NCBI GenBank assembly: GCA_019321725.1
Contig: CM033113.1
Coordinates: forward strand, 124,001 to 188,000
Length of the DNA stretch: 64,000 nucleotides
Source: Paulownia fortunei
Lineage: Eukaryota > Streptophyta > Magnoliopsida > Lamiales > Paulowniaceae
Direction of reading: 5' to 3'
A program made the translations under genes and the position numbers. Positions 26,183 to 37,857 of the stretch are shown one piece after another. Every line of letters starts with the position of its first letter. Within the stretch, counting starts at the first letter, position 1. The notes under the pieces were generated by a model. It had not been told where the DNA came from. It saw only the letters and a program-made list of their open reading frames with translations, and did not search any database.

Positions 26183-26713
26183 AAACGTATCTTGAATATT
26201 TTACTTTTACTAGCTAGCTAGTACTGTTGTTGAAATCAATTTTATATAATATATACCATGTGTATATTTGTAACTGTAGACTGGTATCATTGAGGAAAAT
26301 GCACCTGCAGCCACTGTTCGTCCAATAGAATACCTAAATGCAGCCAAGCGGGCATGCAAGGCTACAGTAGACAATATAAAATCTACTTTTCCTCTTATTG
26401 ATGAGAGAGATGTGCCGTTTTTATGCATGGATCTTGTGTACGAGTATACAATTCTCGTGGATGGTTTTGGTAAGATGATGTCATAAATAAAATTTATTTA
26501 TTTAGATTCTTGGCATTCATATTCAATATATGTATGTATATATACAAATTAAACTAAGTAAGTCGATGGGGGTTCATTTTTTGGTTGACAGGGATAGACC
26601 GGTTGCAAGAAATCACAGTGTTGAAAGAAGTGGAGTACAAGGGTTCCTTAATAGAGGCAGCATGGCCACTCGGATGTGCAGTTGAGCTCCTATCATCATC
26701 ATCATTCAAATGA
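23026..26713 (+). CDS. APY: Apyrase (GDA1/CD39 nucleoside triphosphate diphosphohydrolase)
   Basis: Nine exons: 23026-23229, 23410-23538, 23645-23701, 23863-23955, 24946-25151, 25322-25413, 25876-26090, 26280-26469, 26592-26713. All introns are GT-AG and phases match, giving 435 residues. The enzyme removes phosphate from NTPs and NDPs. A hydrophobic N-terminus ([12 protein letters not shown], residues 9-20) suggests a signal peptide or anchor, placing the protein in the Golgi or cell exterior as known for plant APY1/APY2. The apyrase conserved regions are visible: ACR1 [12 protein letters not shown] (about 37), ACR2 ATAGLRQL (about 112), ACR3 [19 protein letters not shown] (about 143), ACR4 [10 protein letters not shown] (about 182). 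The C-terminal region has [11 protein letters not shown]. The product is slightly shorter than the usual 450-470 residues. A poly(A) signal AATAAA lies at 26880-26885. Intron 4 is nearly 1 kb; intron 7 holds a long compound microsatellite. Confidence 0.94.
26122..26182. repeat. Compound (GC)n(AC)n(AT)n microsatellite
   Basis: About 12 bases of alternating GC, then about 25 of AC, then about 24 of AT: a continuous alternating purine-pyrimidine tract of about 60 bases. It begins 31 bases after the donor site of apyrase intron 7. Confidence 0.95.
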
Positions 26714-28956
26714 GTTGTTGCAGGATTTCCTTGCTTGCTTATCTTATTGTTATGATTATGGTGCCTGTCAATCTGTGTGGACCATTGGATTTAGGTGTTG
26801 TTTGGTGCCAAATTACGTTCACGGTATTTATGTAATAATGTAATCATCAGTGAAGTTTTCTGTATTTTTGGCCCATAAAAATAAAGAATAGGCAAGTGAA
26901 GGAATGGTTATGGATTCATATATTCCATGCTCTTGATATGTTTTGTTTAAAAGAAAATGGTTTTAACAAATGCTAAGATAGTGCATGTATGCGCGCTGTG
27001 CTGTCTTCCAAAAGTTGGACTTTTGTCTTGAAAAGAGATACATACATACTCCCAAGTATTAAATTGGAGAGCAGACGCAATCCACCAAGAAACAAAGTTC
27101 CAACTTCCAAATGCATATGATACGATGATGCCATCTTTCTGGGCTGAATCACTGATGCTACATAGGGCTGCTAATGGATAAGATTTGAACCCCAATCTGA
27201 TTCAAATTAGACACAACCAAAAACATTGGCCCAAATTTTCCATCATTTGGGCAGCTAAATATTGAATGATCCAATGGCCCTATAAACGTTGCCAACACTT
27301 TACTTTCAAGGAGCCTCCTCTCTCAAGCAAATGGACCCCTCCCTTAGACACTTACATTATGCAATCCAAAAAACTGGGCTTAGACGAGTGCGAGGAGGGA
27401 CTTGTGTTATTCCTTCCTTGACTTGGTTGGTTTGATAAAATTATAGCTTTTATTCTTAGCATTTTTTGTAATACTTGTATCTCTCATTAATTTTACTTTA
27501 TTTTTCTGGAACATAAAGTTAAGTTAGTACTAGAGATTCTTTTTTTTTGGAACTGTGTCACCGGCCGGGTCCTTAGGCTTTGATGAATTTGCTATGAGAT
27601 TGGTGCATAAGCATATGGATTTATGGGGACAAAAAAAGCGAATAAAATAAAATAAAATAAAAAGTCAATTATGACCAAGTCTTCTTTTTACAACCTCTGC
27701 TGTGCTTGCCCCTTCCAATATTAATTTGTTGTTTATTTGGTGTAGTGTTGAGGGAGTGGAAAGGTCACAAATACCAACAAAATACATCCTCCATATGAAG
27801 GTCAACTCAGATTTATTTATTGTTAATATAATCCATATCTACTGCCTTAAAAAATTTGTAGTTCTGTGTTGGTTGAACCTTGACTTTGGGTAAATATGAA
27901 TAAAGCATAATCCACCACTACTTGCTGTACAAATGCAAAGGCAACTACTTCCGAATCCATTAATTAATGAGATTCAGCTTTCAACATTAATTTATTTAAT
28001 CAATTATCATATTTGTATTCATCCTAATGCTTATGATTATCTCTTAATAAGGAATCAATAGAACAAACTGTAATTTAGAAAAAAAGAAAAAATAATAGTT
28101 TTATACGCCTACTATTTCTTTTGACCTTTTTTTTTCTTAAAAAAAAAAAAGACAGTGGGAGCTTGTAAGAGCTCTGGAATAACTTTGAAAATAATTAATC
28201 GTGAAAAAAAATAAAATTAAATTTAGGTGAGTGGACCTAGGGTAAATGAATTAATGAGCAAAACCTTGTACCAAACTGCCTTAACAATCAAGATATATGT
28301 ATTATTAGCACGCTAAGCAGCCGTTTTTTGACAAATACTCTCATCGTATTTTACTGGCTCATGACTAGTCCTTACTAGAGACAGCAATGACCAATTCTCA
28401 TCACAACAAAATATACATACTACTTGGTAATATTGAAAAAGAAGAAGAATAGGGTATATGCATAGTGCAAGTAATATTGATAAGAGCTGGGCAGGGTTAG
28501 ACTGTGGGAAGTTGCAGTGATGGTCTTCGTCTCCTTCCAATTCCAATTCCAATATCCATATTGACTCCTTCTCTCCGCCTCTCATTGTCGCTGTTTCTCA
28601 CTTTGTTTACGTTGTCTGTCGTTAACTTCACGTCATAGCATCACCCCTCCCTCCCCCCCCCCCCCCCCCCCCCCACCCCAACCAACCAATATACACAACT
28701 ACCGCTACTACAAGTCTACAACAACTAACGTTGTCTTGCTGCTTATTATTTACATGATCGTACTACTCAAGCCAAAGTCTTCTCCCCCCTCTCTAGTCTA
28801 TATGCCAATATCAGCCTATTCTATTTCTCCCTAAAATTTATTTGACTTCTCCTATCCACCACTATATTTCTGAAAACTTTCGCCTTTCTTCTCTCCACCA
28901 TCACCACTGCCAATCCGCTGCTCAAATTATATAGATAGAGATACATATATACACAT
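26714..28956. other. Intergenic region between apyrase and VSR
   Basis: It includes the apyrase 3' UTR and the VSR promoter and leader. Short frames at 26947-27195, 27702-27893 and 28313-28585 lack domains. A run of 22 C lies at 28653-28674, about 280 bp before the VSR start. No other feature is seen. Confidence 0.6.
28653..28674. repeat. Poly-C tract (22 C)
   Basis: Twenty-two consecutive C residues inside a longer C-rich stretch upstream of the VSR gene. Confidence 0.95.
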
Positions 28957-29291
28957 ATGGCCACTTGTATGTTTATAATATTAACCGTGTTCTTCATCAG
29001 TTGTGTGGAATCAAGATTTGTGGTGGAGAAGAGCAGCATAAGCGTGGTGTCTCCTTATGATCTGCGGTCAAAACACGACGCTGCAATTGCCAACTTTGGG
29101 GTGCCTGATTATGGTGGATCGTTGGTCGGCAATCTCCTTTATCCTCAAAAGGGCTCCGTGGGCTGCTCTCCATTCGATGGAGATAAGCCCTTCAAATCCA
29201 ACTCACCTCGTCCCACTATTCTTCTTCTTGATCGTGGAGGTCTTCATCATCTCTCCTCTTTTTCCTATCTGTCTCTGTTTTCTTTGTAGTA

Positions 29292-29352
<61 letters not shown>

Positions 29353-31957
29353 CTAGGATCATGCAATTTCCATATCTGCCCAGAACTCGTTCGCTTGTTT
29401 TCGTACTTCCATCTAAGTACATACATATGTAATTAATAAGGTACAAGTCATGAAAATTGTCTTTTTTCCGATGTTCTAGTACTTTTAATTTGCTTTCGTG
29501 TCTCAATTGCTTTCATCTGTTTTTGCGAATATACTGTGGTTGCAGGCGTAGATAGTTGCCAAGTGTGTGTCTTTTGTTGGTTTTTCCTTCTTTTTTATGA
29601 TTTGGATTTTGGCTGTCTTTCTACTCTGTTTCCCTGCTCTGTCTTCCGGGTGAAAATCAAACAAAGAGACAGGTCCAGTGCAAAACGGTTGATCAATAAG
29701 CAGATATTAGAATCACTACTTCTTCTAATGCTATCTTCTTTATCTTTAATACGGTTCAAACGCCTCTGGCACACCCACCCACACAAATATTAAATATATG
29801 TATTTTGTGTGTGTCCGTGTCCGTGTTCCAACAGTCAATAAAACCATAATGTAATTCGTTATCCCCTTTGTATTTCATTGGTTTCCAGATTGCTACTTTG
29901 CGTTGAAGGTGTGGAATGGACAGCAGGCCGGTGCGGCTGCAGTTTTAGTGGCTGACACCATAGACGAACCCCTGATCACCATGGATTCCCCAGAAGAGAG
30001 CTCAGACGCCGATGGATACATAGAGAAGATCGGAATCCCTTCGGCATTGATTGACCGGTCCTTTGGTGATGCACTGAAGGATGCCCTCAAGAAAAGTGAG
30101 GACGTCGTGGTGAAAATAGACTGGACGGAGTCGATGCCCCATCCCGATCAAAGGGTTGAATATGAGCTCTGGACTAATAGCAACGACGAGTGTGGAGTTC
30201 GATGCGATGAGCAGATGAATTTCGTCAAGAATTTCAAGGGACACGCTCAAATTCTTGAGAAAGGCGGTTACACCCAATTCACACCCCACTATATTACTTG
30301 GTACTGTCCCCAAGCTTTCATTCTCAGCAATCAATGCAAGTCTCAGTGCATAAACCACGGCAGATATTGTGCACCCGATCCAGAGCAGGATTTTGGCCAG
30401 GGATATCAAGGAAAAGATGTGGTGTTTGAGAACTTAAGGCAGCTCTGCGTCCACAGGGTCTCAAATGAAAGCAACCGCTCCTGGGTTTGGTGGGATTATG
30501 TGTCCGATTTCCATATCAGGTGTTCGATGAAGCAAAAGAGATACAGTAAAGAATGTGCAGAGGAAGTCATAAAATCACTCGGTAAGGTTTGTTTATGTCA
30601 AGGGAATGTGTAACATACATGCATCTACAGTCTCACCTATGGGTAAGTAAGTAGGTAGTCTAGTCTTACAGAGCTCAATTCCATGCATCAGGTCTCCCAA
30701 TTGAGAAGATAAACAAGTGCATGGGTGACCCTGAAGCTGATACTGAAAATGAAGTCCTCAAAACTGAGCAAGATCTTCAGGTTTTTTTTAACTTCCAGGC
30801 TGCCATGATCTTCTTCTTTTCTTTTTACTCTTCTTTCTTTAACTACAATCTATCTTATTCTTTTTCTGTTCTTTCTTTCATTACAGTCTATCTTATGGAG
30901 TATTCTTTGCTATTGTGATCTCAAGATTACTAAAATCTAATTTTCTGAATTCAGGTTGGTCATGGATCACGTGGGGATGTTACCATCTTACCAACTATGG
31001 TTATAAATAACGTTCAATACAGAGGTTAATTAAGATTTAAGAATGTGCATTGATCACTTTTCATGAATAATTTAGTTTTATTTTTGTGTGTCGCATCATT
31101 TACCCCATTTGCCTACACTATGTAATTAGATTTATGCATCTGAATTTATTTCCTACGTCTGTGAAGGGAAGTTGGAGAGGAGTGCAGTATTGAAGGCCAT
31201 ATGCGCTGGGTTCAAGGAGACAACTGATCCTCCTGTTTGCTTGAGCGGAGGTTTTGACATTCTTTAATTTATTTATATAATGCTGAGTAATGGGTATGTG
31301 CGAAATTGATGCACTCGTAACCTTGATTGTTGATAAACAGATTTAGAGACAAATGAGTGCCTTGAAAATAATGGTGGGTGTTGGCAGGATCCAAAATCTA
31401 ATAGAACAGCTTGCAAGGTATGTAGAGAATTATATCTGTATAATGTTTGTCACTCAAATGTAATTAATGGTTTCTTTTGATTGAAGGACACATTTAGGGG
31501 AAGAGTTTGTGAGTGCCCCATAGTGAGTGGGGTTCAGTATGAAGGAGATGGATATGCATCATGTGAAGGTGCATTTTATTCTTCCATATATCTTCTGCCT
31601 TCAAAACTACCCAGTAATCGCCATTGTACCTCAACTATGTACTTGTTGCTTCATTGACAGCTGTTGGACCAGGAAGGTGTTCGGTTAACAATGGAGGCTG
31701 TTGGTCGGATGCCAGAAATGGAATCAAATTCTCAGCATGCATAGTTCAGTGAAACACACTCATTCCTTGTTTTCAATTACCCTCTTTATTTTTATTTCTC
31801 TCTTTCTTAAGGAACTGAAAAAATGTCTTTGGGTTGGTGGAATCAGGAATCGGATCTATCAGGGTGCCAGTGTCCGCCTGGTTTCCGGGGGGATGGTCAT
31901 AAATGTGAAGGTACTTCCTTCTGTGTTTCACCTACTTCAACTTGTTCAGAAAGCGGC

Positions 31958-31995
<38 letters not shown>

Positions 31996-32573
31996 TGGTT
32001 GATAATGGAGAGTAATTTTGTTAACGATTCCAGATGTGGATGAATGCAAGGGAGGGCTTGCCTGCCAATGTGATGGGTGTAGCTGTAAGAACACATGGGG
32101 TGGATTTGACTGCAATTGTAATGGAGGTAAACTGTACATAATGGAGCATGACACGTGTATTGGTAAGTTATAAATTCTTTCCTCCAAAGTTTCTCTGATC
32201 GTATCATATGAATTATGTAGTTTTTTTCTGGAAAAAAACTACTTATTGAATTGAATGTGCAGAAAGGAACAGTTCAAAACTGGGGCGATTCCTTACCTTG
32301 GTGGTGCTGGCCATGGCATTGGGTGCCGGAGTAGCTGGTTACATATTCTACAAATACAGACTAAGGGCAAGTCTAGAGAATCTCTACTTGTTTATCTATT
32401 TACTTACATTTTTTTGTTGCCATGAATAATAAGTGTGTCTAATGTCTATGTTGCAGTCTTATATGGACTCGGAGATAATGGCTATCATGTCACAGTATAT
32501 GCCACTGGACAGCCAGCAGAATCAGGTTGTCCATCACGACGCTGACCCCTTAACACACACTTCTTCCGTTTAA
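28957..32573 (+). CDS. VSR: Vacuolar sorting receptor (VSR/BP80 family)
   Basis: Twelve exons: 28957-29239, 29889-30581, 30692-30780, 30955-31024, 31167-31250, 31341-31417, 31487-31568, 31661-31743, 31847-31910, 32034-32162, 32263-32366, 32457-32573. They add to 624 residues, the family's normal length. VSRs are type I membrane receptors that bind vacuolar sorting signals on soluble cargo in the Golgi/TGN and cycle through prevacuolar compartments. Visible parts: signal peptide (residues 1-20), protease-associated domain (about 50-165, with [20 protein letters not shown] across the first splice), a central Cys-rich luminal domain ([27 protein letters not shown]), EGF-like repeats including a calcium-binding DVDECK start, a membrane segment ([20 protein letters not shown]), and a tail with the sorting motif YMPL. 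Intron 11 is GC-AG (AGG|GCAAGT). Intron 8 has a weak donor (ATA|GTTCAG), supported because the Cys spacing of the EGF repeat is kept only with it. The exact VSR subclass is not decided. Confidence 0.95.
29294..29347. repeat. (TA)n microsatellite in VSR intron 1
   Basis: An uninterrupted TA run of 54 bases, 54 bases after the donor site of intron 1. Confidence 0.95.
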
Positions 32574-34109
32574 GGTGATGACACCTTCCCCCAGGAAACC
32601 GCTGCCACCACAAATATAATACTGTCATACAGATTTTCCATGGAATAGCATAAATCACACAAGAGAATAGGACCCTGTATGGCTCTGTATACAAAGTTTT
32701 TGAGATGTAAACACGGGCACCATAAGGAATTATGCGCAACTAGCCTTCAAAGCATTTTAGAGTTTTTATGCCAGCCTCTTCCATTGTGTGAAAAAAAGAC
32801 GACGGCGACGACAACAATGTGCTTTAATTTTTTTTCTAGTAATTTAATTAAAAGGAGAAATGTTTGATTTATGAATCATGGGCTCAAAAAATTTTGCACC
32901 TCTTTCACTGTACTCCTTTCCCATATACTGAATAATACAGTTAAAACATGACAATATAATCTTCACTAATTTGTATGTATAAAGAATGATACTAGTATCT
33001 ATTAATTCCCCAGGACAAACAAAAAAAAGGAGGCAAACAATCAACCAAGTCACTCAAAAGTCATAATCAGTACATCAACACTCCACCAAGGCACACAACA
33101 TAGCCCAACGATATTCAAAACACATAAGCAACTTAATAATGTTCTGCAACTAAGAATGGCAAAGCTCAAAGTTAATACCAATATCCCTCAACTTAATCAC
33201 AGAAAGTAAACATCCACGTGCCACAAGACTTTTAGTGGGAAGAATGCCAACAGCAGAATTTCCAACCCCAGAGAGAGACAGAGTTCAATGAATCAGCAGT
33301 CTCCGCTCTGTAGAATTCCAAGCCAAGCTGCAAAAGACTGGCAGGTCTTCATATCTGCCATGCCATTGGAAACAAAAGAAATTTCTATACTGAGCAAGCA
33401 GAAATAAACGCATGTACCTTCAACTGTTTGAAAATCAACACCTAATAGACCCAACAAAATTCAATTCCAGACAAGGAACAGTGCTGTTGCGAGATATCAG
33501 ACAACCTTAACCACCACAAACTAACAACTGAATCAAATAAGATAGTAGTAAAACTAAACAAGCAAACATCCCCCTAGAACATGATACAAAAGTTTAAATG
33601 AAAGCACAGGCATCAAGTGTGTAATTAAATGCAAGTAAATCTAATTGAAAACAGAACGAATACTCTGGATACAACCTTCAAAATTCTTGCCTATATAGAA
33701 GAAGAAAATGAAGAAATGTCAGAATTCAGAAACAGCAGTATAGCTCGCAAGAATCCAGTCCCACACCCAAATAAGTTGTGAATCACCAAAATCACAACAT
33801 CAGGGTAGCAAGGGAGAGACTGCACATATAAATAACAGCAATAGATCAGCCATCTAAATCAAGCAATTCAAACTAGCAATGCTTGTAGACAGAGAACTAT
33901 ACAACTTTGACAATCACCATGATGCCAGATCTGTAGTAGACACCATATTAGCTTAAAGTCTTAAGCATTTAAGAAGTACAGAACCATCATAATCCCCAAG
34001 TAAAAAGACAGAAAAAACAAGAGTGTCTAAGAATGTCATAATAAGAACCACTATGGCAACACAGAAGTTCCAACATGAGCCTTTTACAGGATTTACGATG
34101 TAATGTAGC
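32574..34109. other. Convergent intergenic region between VSR and SF3A1
   Basis: The 3' UTRs of two convergent genes lie at the edges. No reading frame with a domain is seen; the frames present are short and AT-driven. Confidence 0.6.
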
Positions 34110-36697
34110 TCATCTCTTTCTACCACCACGTTCCCTAAGAGAAAGAGATAGTGTTTCTCCAGGTACAACATTGTAATGTGCAAGCGATAAATTGTCCCTG
34201 AGGAAACCAGCCTTCCCACTCAGCTTCTGTTTGTTTGCAGGAAGCTGGATCTCGCCTGCGATTTTCTCTTTCAAACTGCCAACTGTTTCAGACAAGGATT
34301 GCACAGTAATCTCCAGTACTTGCCCTTTCAGATTTCCTTCATCAACATTTGGCACAGATATACTGATACGAGCAGGACCCTGCAACCACCCCCATATAAT
34401 ACAACTTATTAGATAACGTTCATAAAGTATACCCAAAAATTAACGATTTAAATATAAAAAAAATGAAAAAAAAACCCTGACATGCCAAGGTAGATAATAT
34501 TGATAAGAGAGAGACAGGAAGAAGCTCAATACCAAATGCTGTGCCAGAAATTGATCTTCAGGAATGAGCATAGAGTCTTCAAGCCTTTGCCTCTTGGGCT
34601 CCGGTTCATCAGGTAGTGGTGGAGGAGCCTCCTCAGGTGGAGGTGGTGGAGGCATGCCTTGGGGCATAGGTGGTGGAGGAACTATGGGCATGCCTGGTTG
34701 GGACATAGGAACAAAATGCCTAGGACCTCCCAAAGGGGTAAAATGTGATCCAGGAGGTGGTGGAACTGAGATATTAGGTGAAGTCAGGGACATAGATGGT
34801 GGCATTGGAGGGCGGTTGACCATAAGAGGTTGCCCATGCATCATTGGCATTGAAGGAGGTGGAGGGCGAATAGTAGGAATCATATTGACAACTGGAGGTC
34901 CGGGAGGTGGTGGTGCAATGACCCCAGCACTAGTTGGGGTGGAATACTGGACCACTGTGGGAAGCCTAGGAATATTCAAGGCAAGGCCAGGAGGTGGAGG
35001 CAGTGGCCTAACTGATGGCATACCAGGCTTAGGAGGAGGAGGTGCAGGACCTGGAAGGCTCCTACCATCATTGTTCAAAGCATCATTTACATCCTCACCA
35101 CCAGTATTCTGAGACATGGCCTGGCTAGCTGTGCGACCAATGCTTCCTGTATGACCATCCCATATGACCTGTTTTGGTTGCTCATCTTTTTTCTTTTCAA
35201 TCTCGGCCTTGACAGCATTAGAAACTTCTTCTTCTGTGGTGCCAAAAATATCAGGACGGGTTCTTGCAAGTCCCACAATATTCCTAGAAATTTCATCATC
35301 TGCTGCAAGGGTCGTCTCTCTTATCTTAGCAAACATCCTGTCCTTCTGCTCCTTATACTTGGGATCAATAAGAGAAATTCTCATGTGTTCAGACATTTCA
35401 TTAATGAGAATTAGCTCGCCAGTTATTGGAGAGACAACATACTTAGTAGGATCTCTTTCAGCTGGGATTCTCTCCTCAGGCCTCTTCCAATTTTTCACTA
35501 TTCTCATGGGTGGTTCCTGTTCTTCCGGAGTTGCCTTGGCCTCGTTATTCTTCATATCACCATACTCTTCCAGACTAGCTGCCCTCATGCCCTCCTCAAC
35601 CAGTTGGACCTCTTCTTCATCCATATCCATTTCTATCTCCTTGCCAGGCTCAATAATATCTTCTTCTTCCATAGAGGACATCTTGCTTCGCCTTATCACT
35701 TCATCGAGTGTCATTGGAGGAGGTAAATCCTCATCCTCATCATCAGCAAAGTCAATTGCCTCAACTACAACAAAATCATGCCAATCAATCATAGCCATCT
35801 GCAGTCGCTCCTGCTCTATCTCATCTTCAGCTTTCTGCCTAGCTTGTTCTTGTGACCGTTCCCATTCAAGGCGATGCAAGCAGCGCTCAAGAACAGTCGT
35901 CATATCAGCAACACTATTTCTGAGCTTATCTGTCAACCCTTTAGAAGGCATCAATACCTTTGAATATGCATCAGCAAGCGATGTAAAGAACATGAACATA
36001 CTGTGTGTTGGCCTCAGAAAATGGAACTGAGGGTTAGTGCTCTCTCTACTAGTCAAACCAGTCAAAAAGGACTTCCCATTTCGGGCCACAAACTGAGCAG
36101 TGAGCTTAATTATATCCAGTTCCTCCCCCGTAATCCCTTCAGGAAGCCGAACAGTATATTGCTCTGCCTCCGGTGGCTCAAGAACCTTACGAACAGGTCG
36201 GAATTGGGCTGAAGGATCAGGCTTAGCTGAAGCATCACTTGCATCAGCTGCTGGAGCAGTACTAGCTGATTCAGGAGCAGGCTCAGCCGGCTGCTGCTGG
36301 GCAGAAGATTGATTCTGCGCCCGAGCTTCAGACAGACGATGCTGATAGTAAGCATGGTAAGGATCAGAGGCACGTAAAAAGTTAAATTTTGCATTCCCTT
36401 CATTGTTTGCAATAATTCTTTTCTCAAACTCTGGTCCATTCTTTGCCACAAACTGAGAAGTTTTGTCTACAATATTTCTGATGTCCGGAGGCGGGTATAT
36501 AATTCCTATAGTCCTTGTATGGGTTGCAACTGATGCCGGAGCTGAGTTGGATTTATCATTAGCCTTCGTCTGGTCTTCATTAGTCTCAAGATTTTTCTCA
36601 TCATTAGATTCCTCGTTCACTTGGCGGGGGGTGTCGGGCCAAGATTCCCATCAGCAGGCGGTGCTGGAAGGGGCAATATTGGCAATGAGCCCAGCAT
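34110..36697 (-). CDS. SF3A1: Splicing factor 3A subunit 1 (SF3A1/SAP114), apparent one-base frameshift near the N-terminus
   Basis: Two coding exons on the minus strand: 36697-34533 and 34379-34110. The protein is a subunit of the U2 snRNP SF3a complex, needed for branch-site recognition in the nucleus. Two SURP modules are visible (RNIVDKTSQFVAKNGPEFEK and LDIIKLTAQFVARNGKSFL). Next come the PRP21-like core (AMIDWHDFVVVEAIDFAD, MTLDEVIRRSK, GKEIEMDMDEEEVQ, PITGELILINEMSEHMRISL, QVIWDGHTGSIGRTA), a long Pro/Gly/Met-rich stretch, and a C-terminal ubiquitin-like domain (LSETVGSLKEKIAGEIQLPA) ending RERGGRKR. The ATG at 36697-36695 starts MLGSLPILPLPAPPADGNLG, like the family N-terminus, but this frame stops after 26 codons at TGA. 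The conserved frame begins at about 36620. One extra base in the C6 run at 36627-36632 would join them and give about 811 residues. Downstream the frame is open and the key motifs look conserved, so the gene is probably functional. Confidence 0.93.
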
Positions 36698-36705
36698 TTT
36701 TCAAT

Positions 36706-37007
36706 CTGCAAATAACAATCAATGTCAAACAACAATCATAGAAACACACCTAATCAACATAACGGCCTTCTCAAGCTAGGGCCAAGCATCATAAAACAGG
36801 GCATTTCTAGAAGTTCACAACAATAAATTTAACAGATACTGCAAGTTCAACAATCCATAGATAAAAGTAAGAGGATTCAGGATTCTCTAATTGATCTTTG
36901 ACATAGGTGAATTTTTCAAATTATAGACCCGAAGACACTGCATAATCCGAAAAGTGCTAAATACTTATCAGAAGATGCAAAACGTAATTATCCTTAAATT
37001 AAAATAC
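36706..37007 (-). other. 5' UTR intron of SF3A1
   Basis: On the minus strand the donor TTTACAG|GTATTTT is at 37007 and the acceptor TTATTTGCAG is at 36706, eight bases upstream of the ATG. The part nearest the donor resembles the TGD2 5' UTR intron. Confidence 0.6.
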
Positions 37008-37260
37008 CTGTAAAGACCAGCGAGAAAAAGTTCAAATATACACAGTAAGAAATGCCAGATATTGGAGATATAATCTTCTTAAACGGGTATAATTACGCCA
37101 AAAGGAACGAGAACACGGTATTGTTATTGTGTCAGAAGCTCCGGCAGAAACCAAAACCCTAGCCCTGCGCCCATAGAGATAGTCAGAAGACGAAAAGAGT
37201 AATGTAATTATCATTAAGTTGATATACCATGAATTAAAAACCCTTACGATTTAGTGCTCA
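37008..37260 (-). promoter_or_regulatory. SF3A1 leader and promoter-proximal region
   Basis: It contains AAACCCTAG at 37154-37162 and the string CCCTAGCCCTGCGCCCA, shared exactly with the TGD2 leader. A partial repeat of the intron block (TCAGAAGACGAAAAGAGTAA) occurs again at 37183-37202. Confidence 0.5.
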
Positions 37261-37489
37261 GGAAAGTAAAAACTCAATAAATAAAAGCAAGAAATAGAAT
37301 TCTTTTGCTGCCCTCGAAGAGAAAGAATTATATTTAAAACAAATAAATGCCCGTCACTATTTAACTTGCATCCAAACGAAGCTGAAAACCAAGATTTGGC
37401 AATAAACATATATAAATAACCATCGAGATAATAAAAGTATATATGAAATAGGCTTCATTTATTCATTAGATCAAAACATAGAGATGTGG

Positions 37490-37530
<41 letters not shown>

Positions 37531-37817
37531 AAAATAAAAAAATAAAAAAACTGAATCACCTGATAATAACTTAGCATGGATACAGCACAAGAATCGGCGG
37601 AGAGGCAGTATAAACAGCGCCTTTCACTACAGAAGAAAAATATGTGTATATGACATATATGGCTGAAGGAAAGACGGCCAACTGTTTGCTATGAGGATAG
37701 AGAGCCCCGAAAGTGAGGATGTTGTTAGGTTTTCCGATAAAGGAATGGTTGGGGGTGGCAGAAATTACGCAGCAAACGGTGTCGTGCCGAATGGACGCCA
37801 AAGTCCAAACTCAGATT

Positions 37818-37819
<2 letters not shown>

Positions 37820-37854
<35 letters not shown>
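37820..37854. repeat. (GA)n microsatellite
   Basis: Uninterrupted GA run of 35 bases upstream of SF3A1. Confidence 0.95.

Positions 37855-37857
<3 letters not shown>

Noticed and set aside
29057..29506. Frames ending in long Ile-Tyr repeats on both strands
   Set aside because: They read through the TA microsatellite of VSR intron 1 and have no protein meaning.
30002..30409. Minus-strand frame of 135 codons
   Set aside because: Shadow of VSR exon 2, which has the recognised domain content.
34564..35112. Long Gly-rich plus-strand reading frame (182 codons)
   Set aside because: It is the antisense of the Pro-rich segment of SF3A1; Pro codons read as Gly on the other strand.
35164..36030. Ser-rich plus-strand frame of 288 codons
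   Set aside because: Antisense shadow of the SF3A1 core, whose acidic and conserved domains are clearly on the minus strand.
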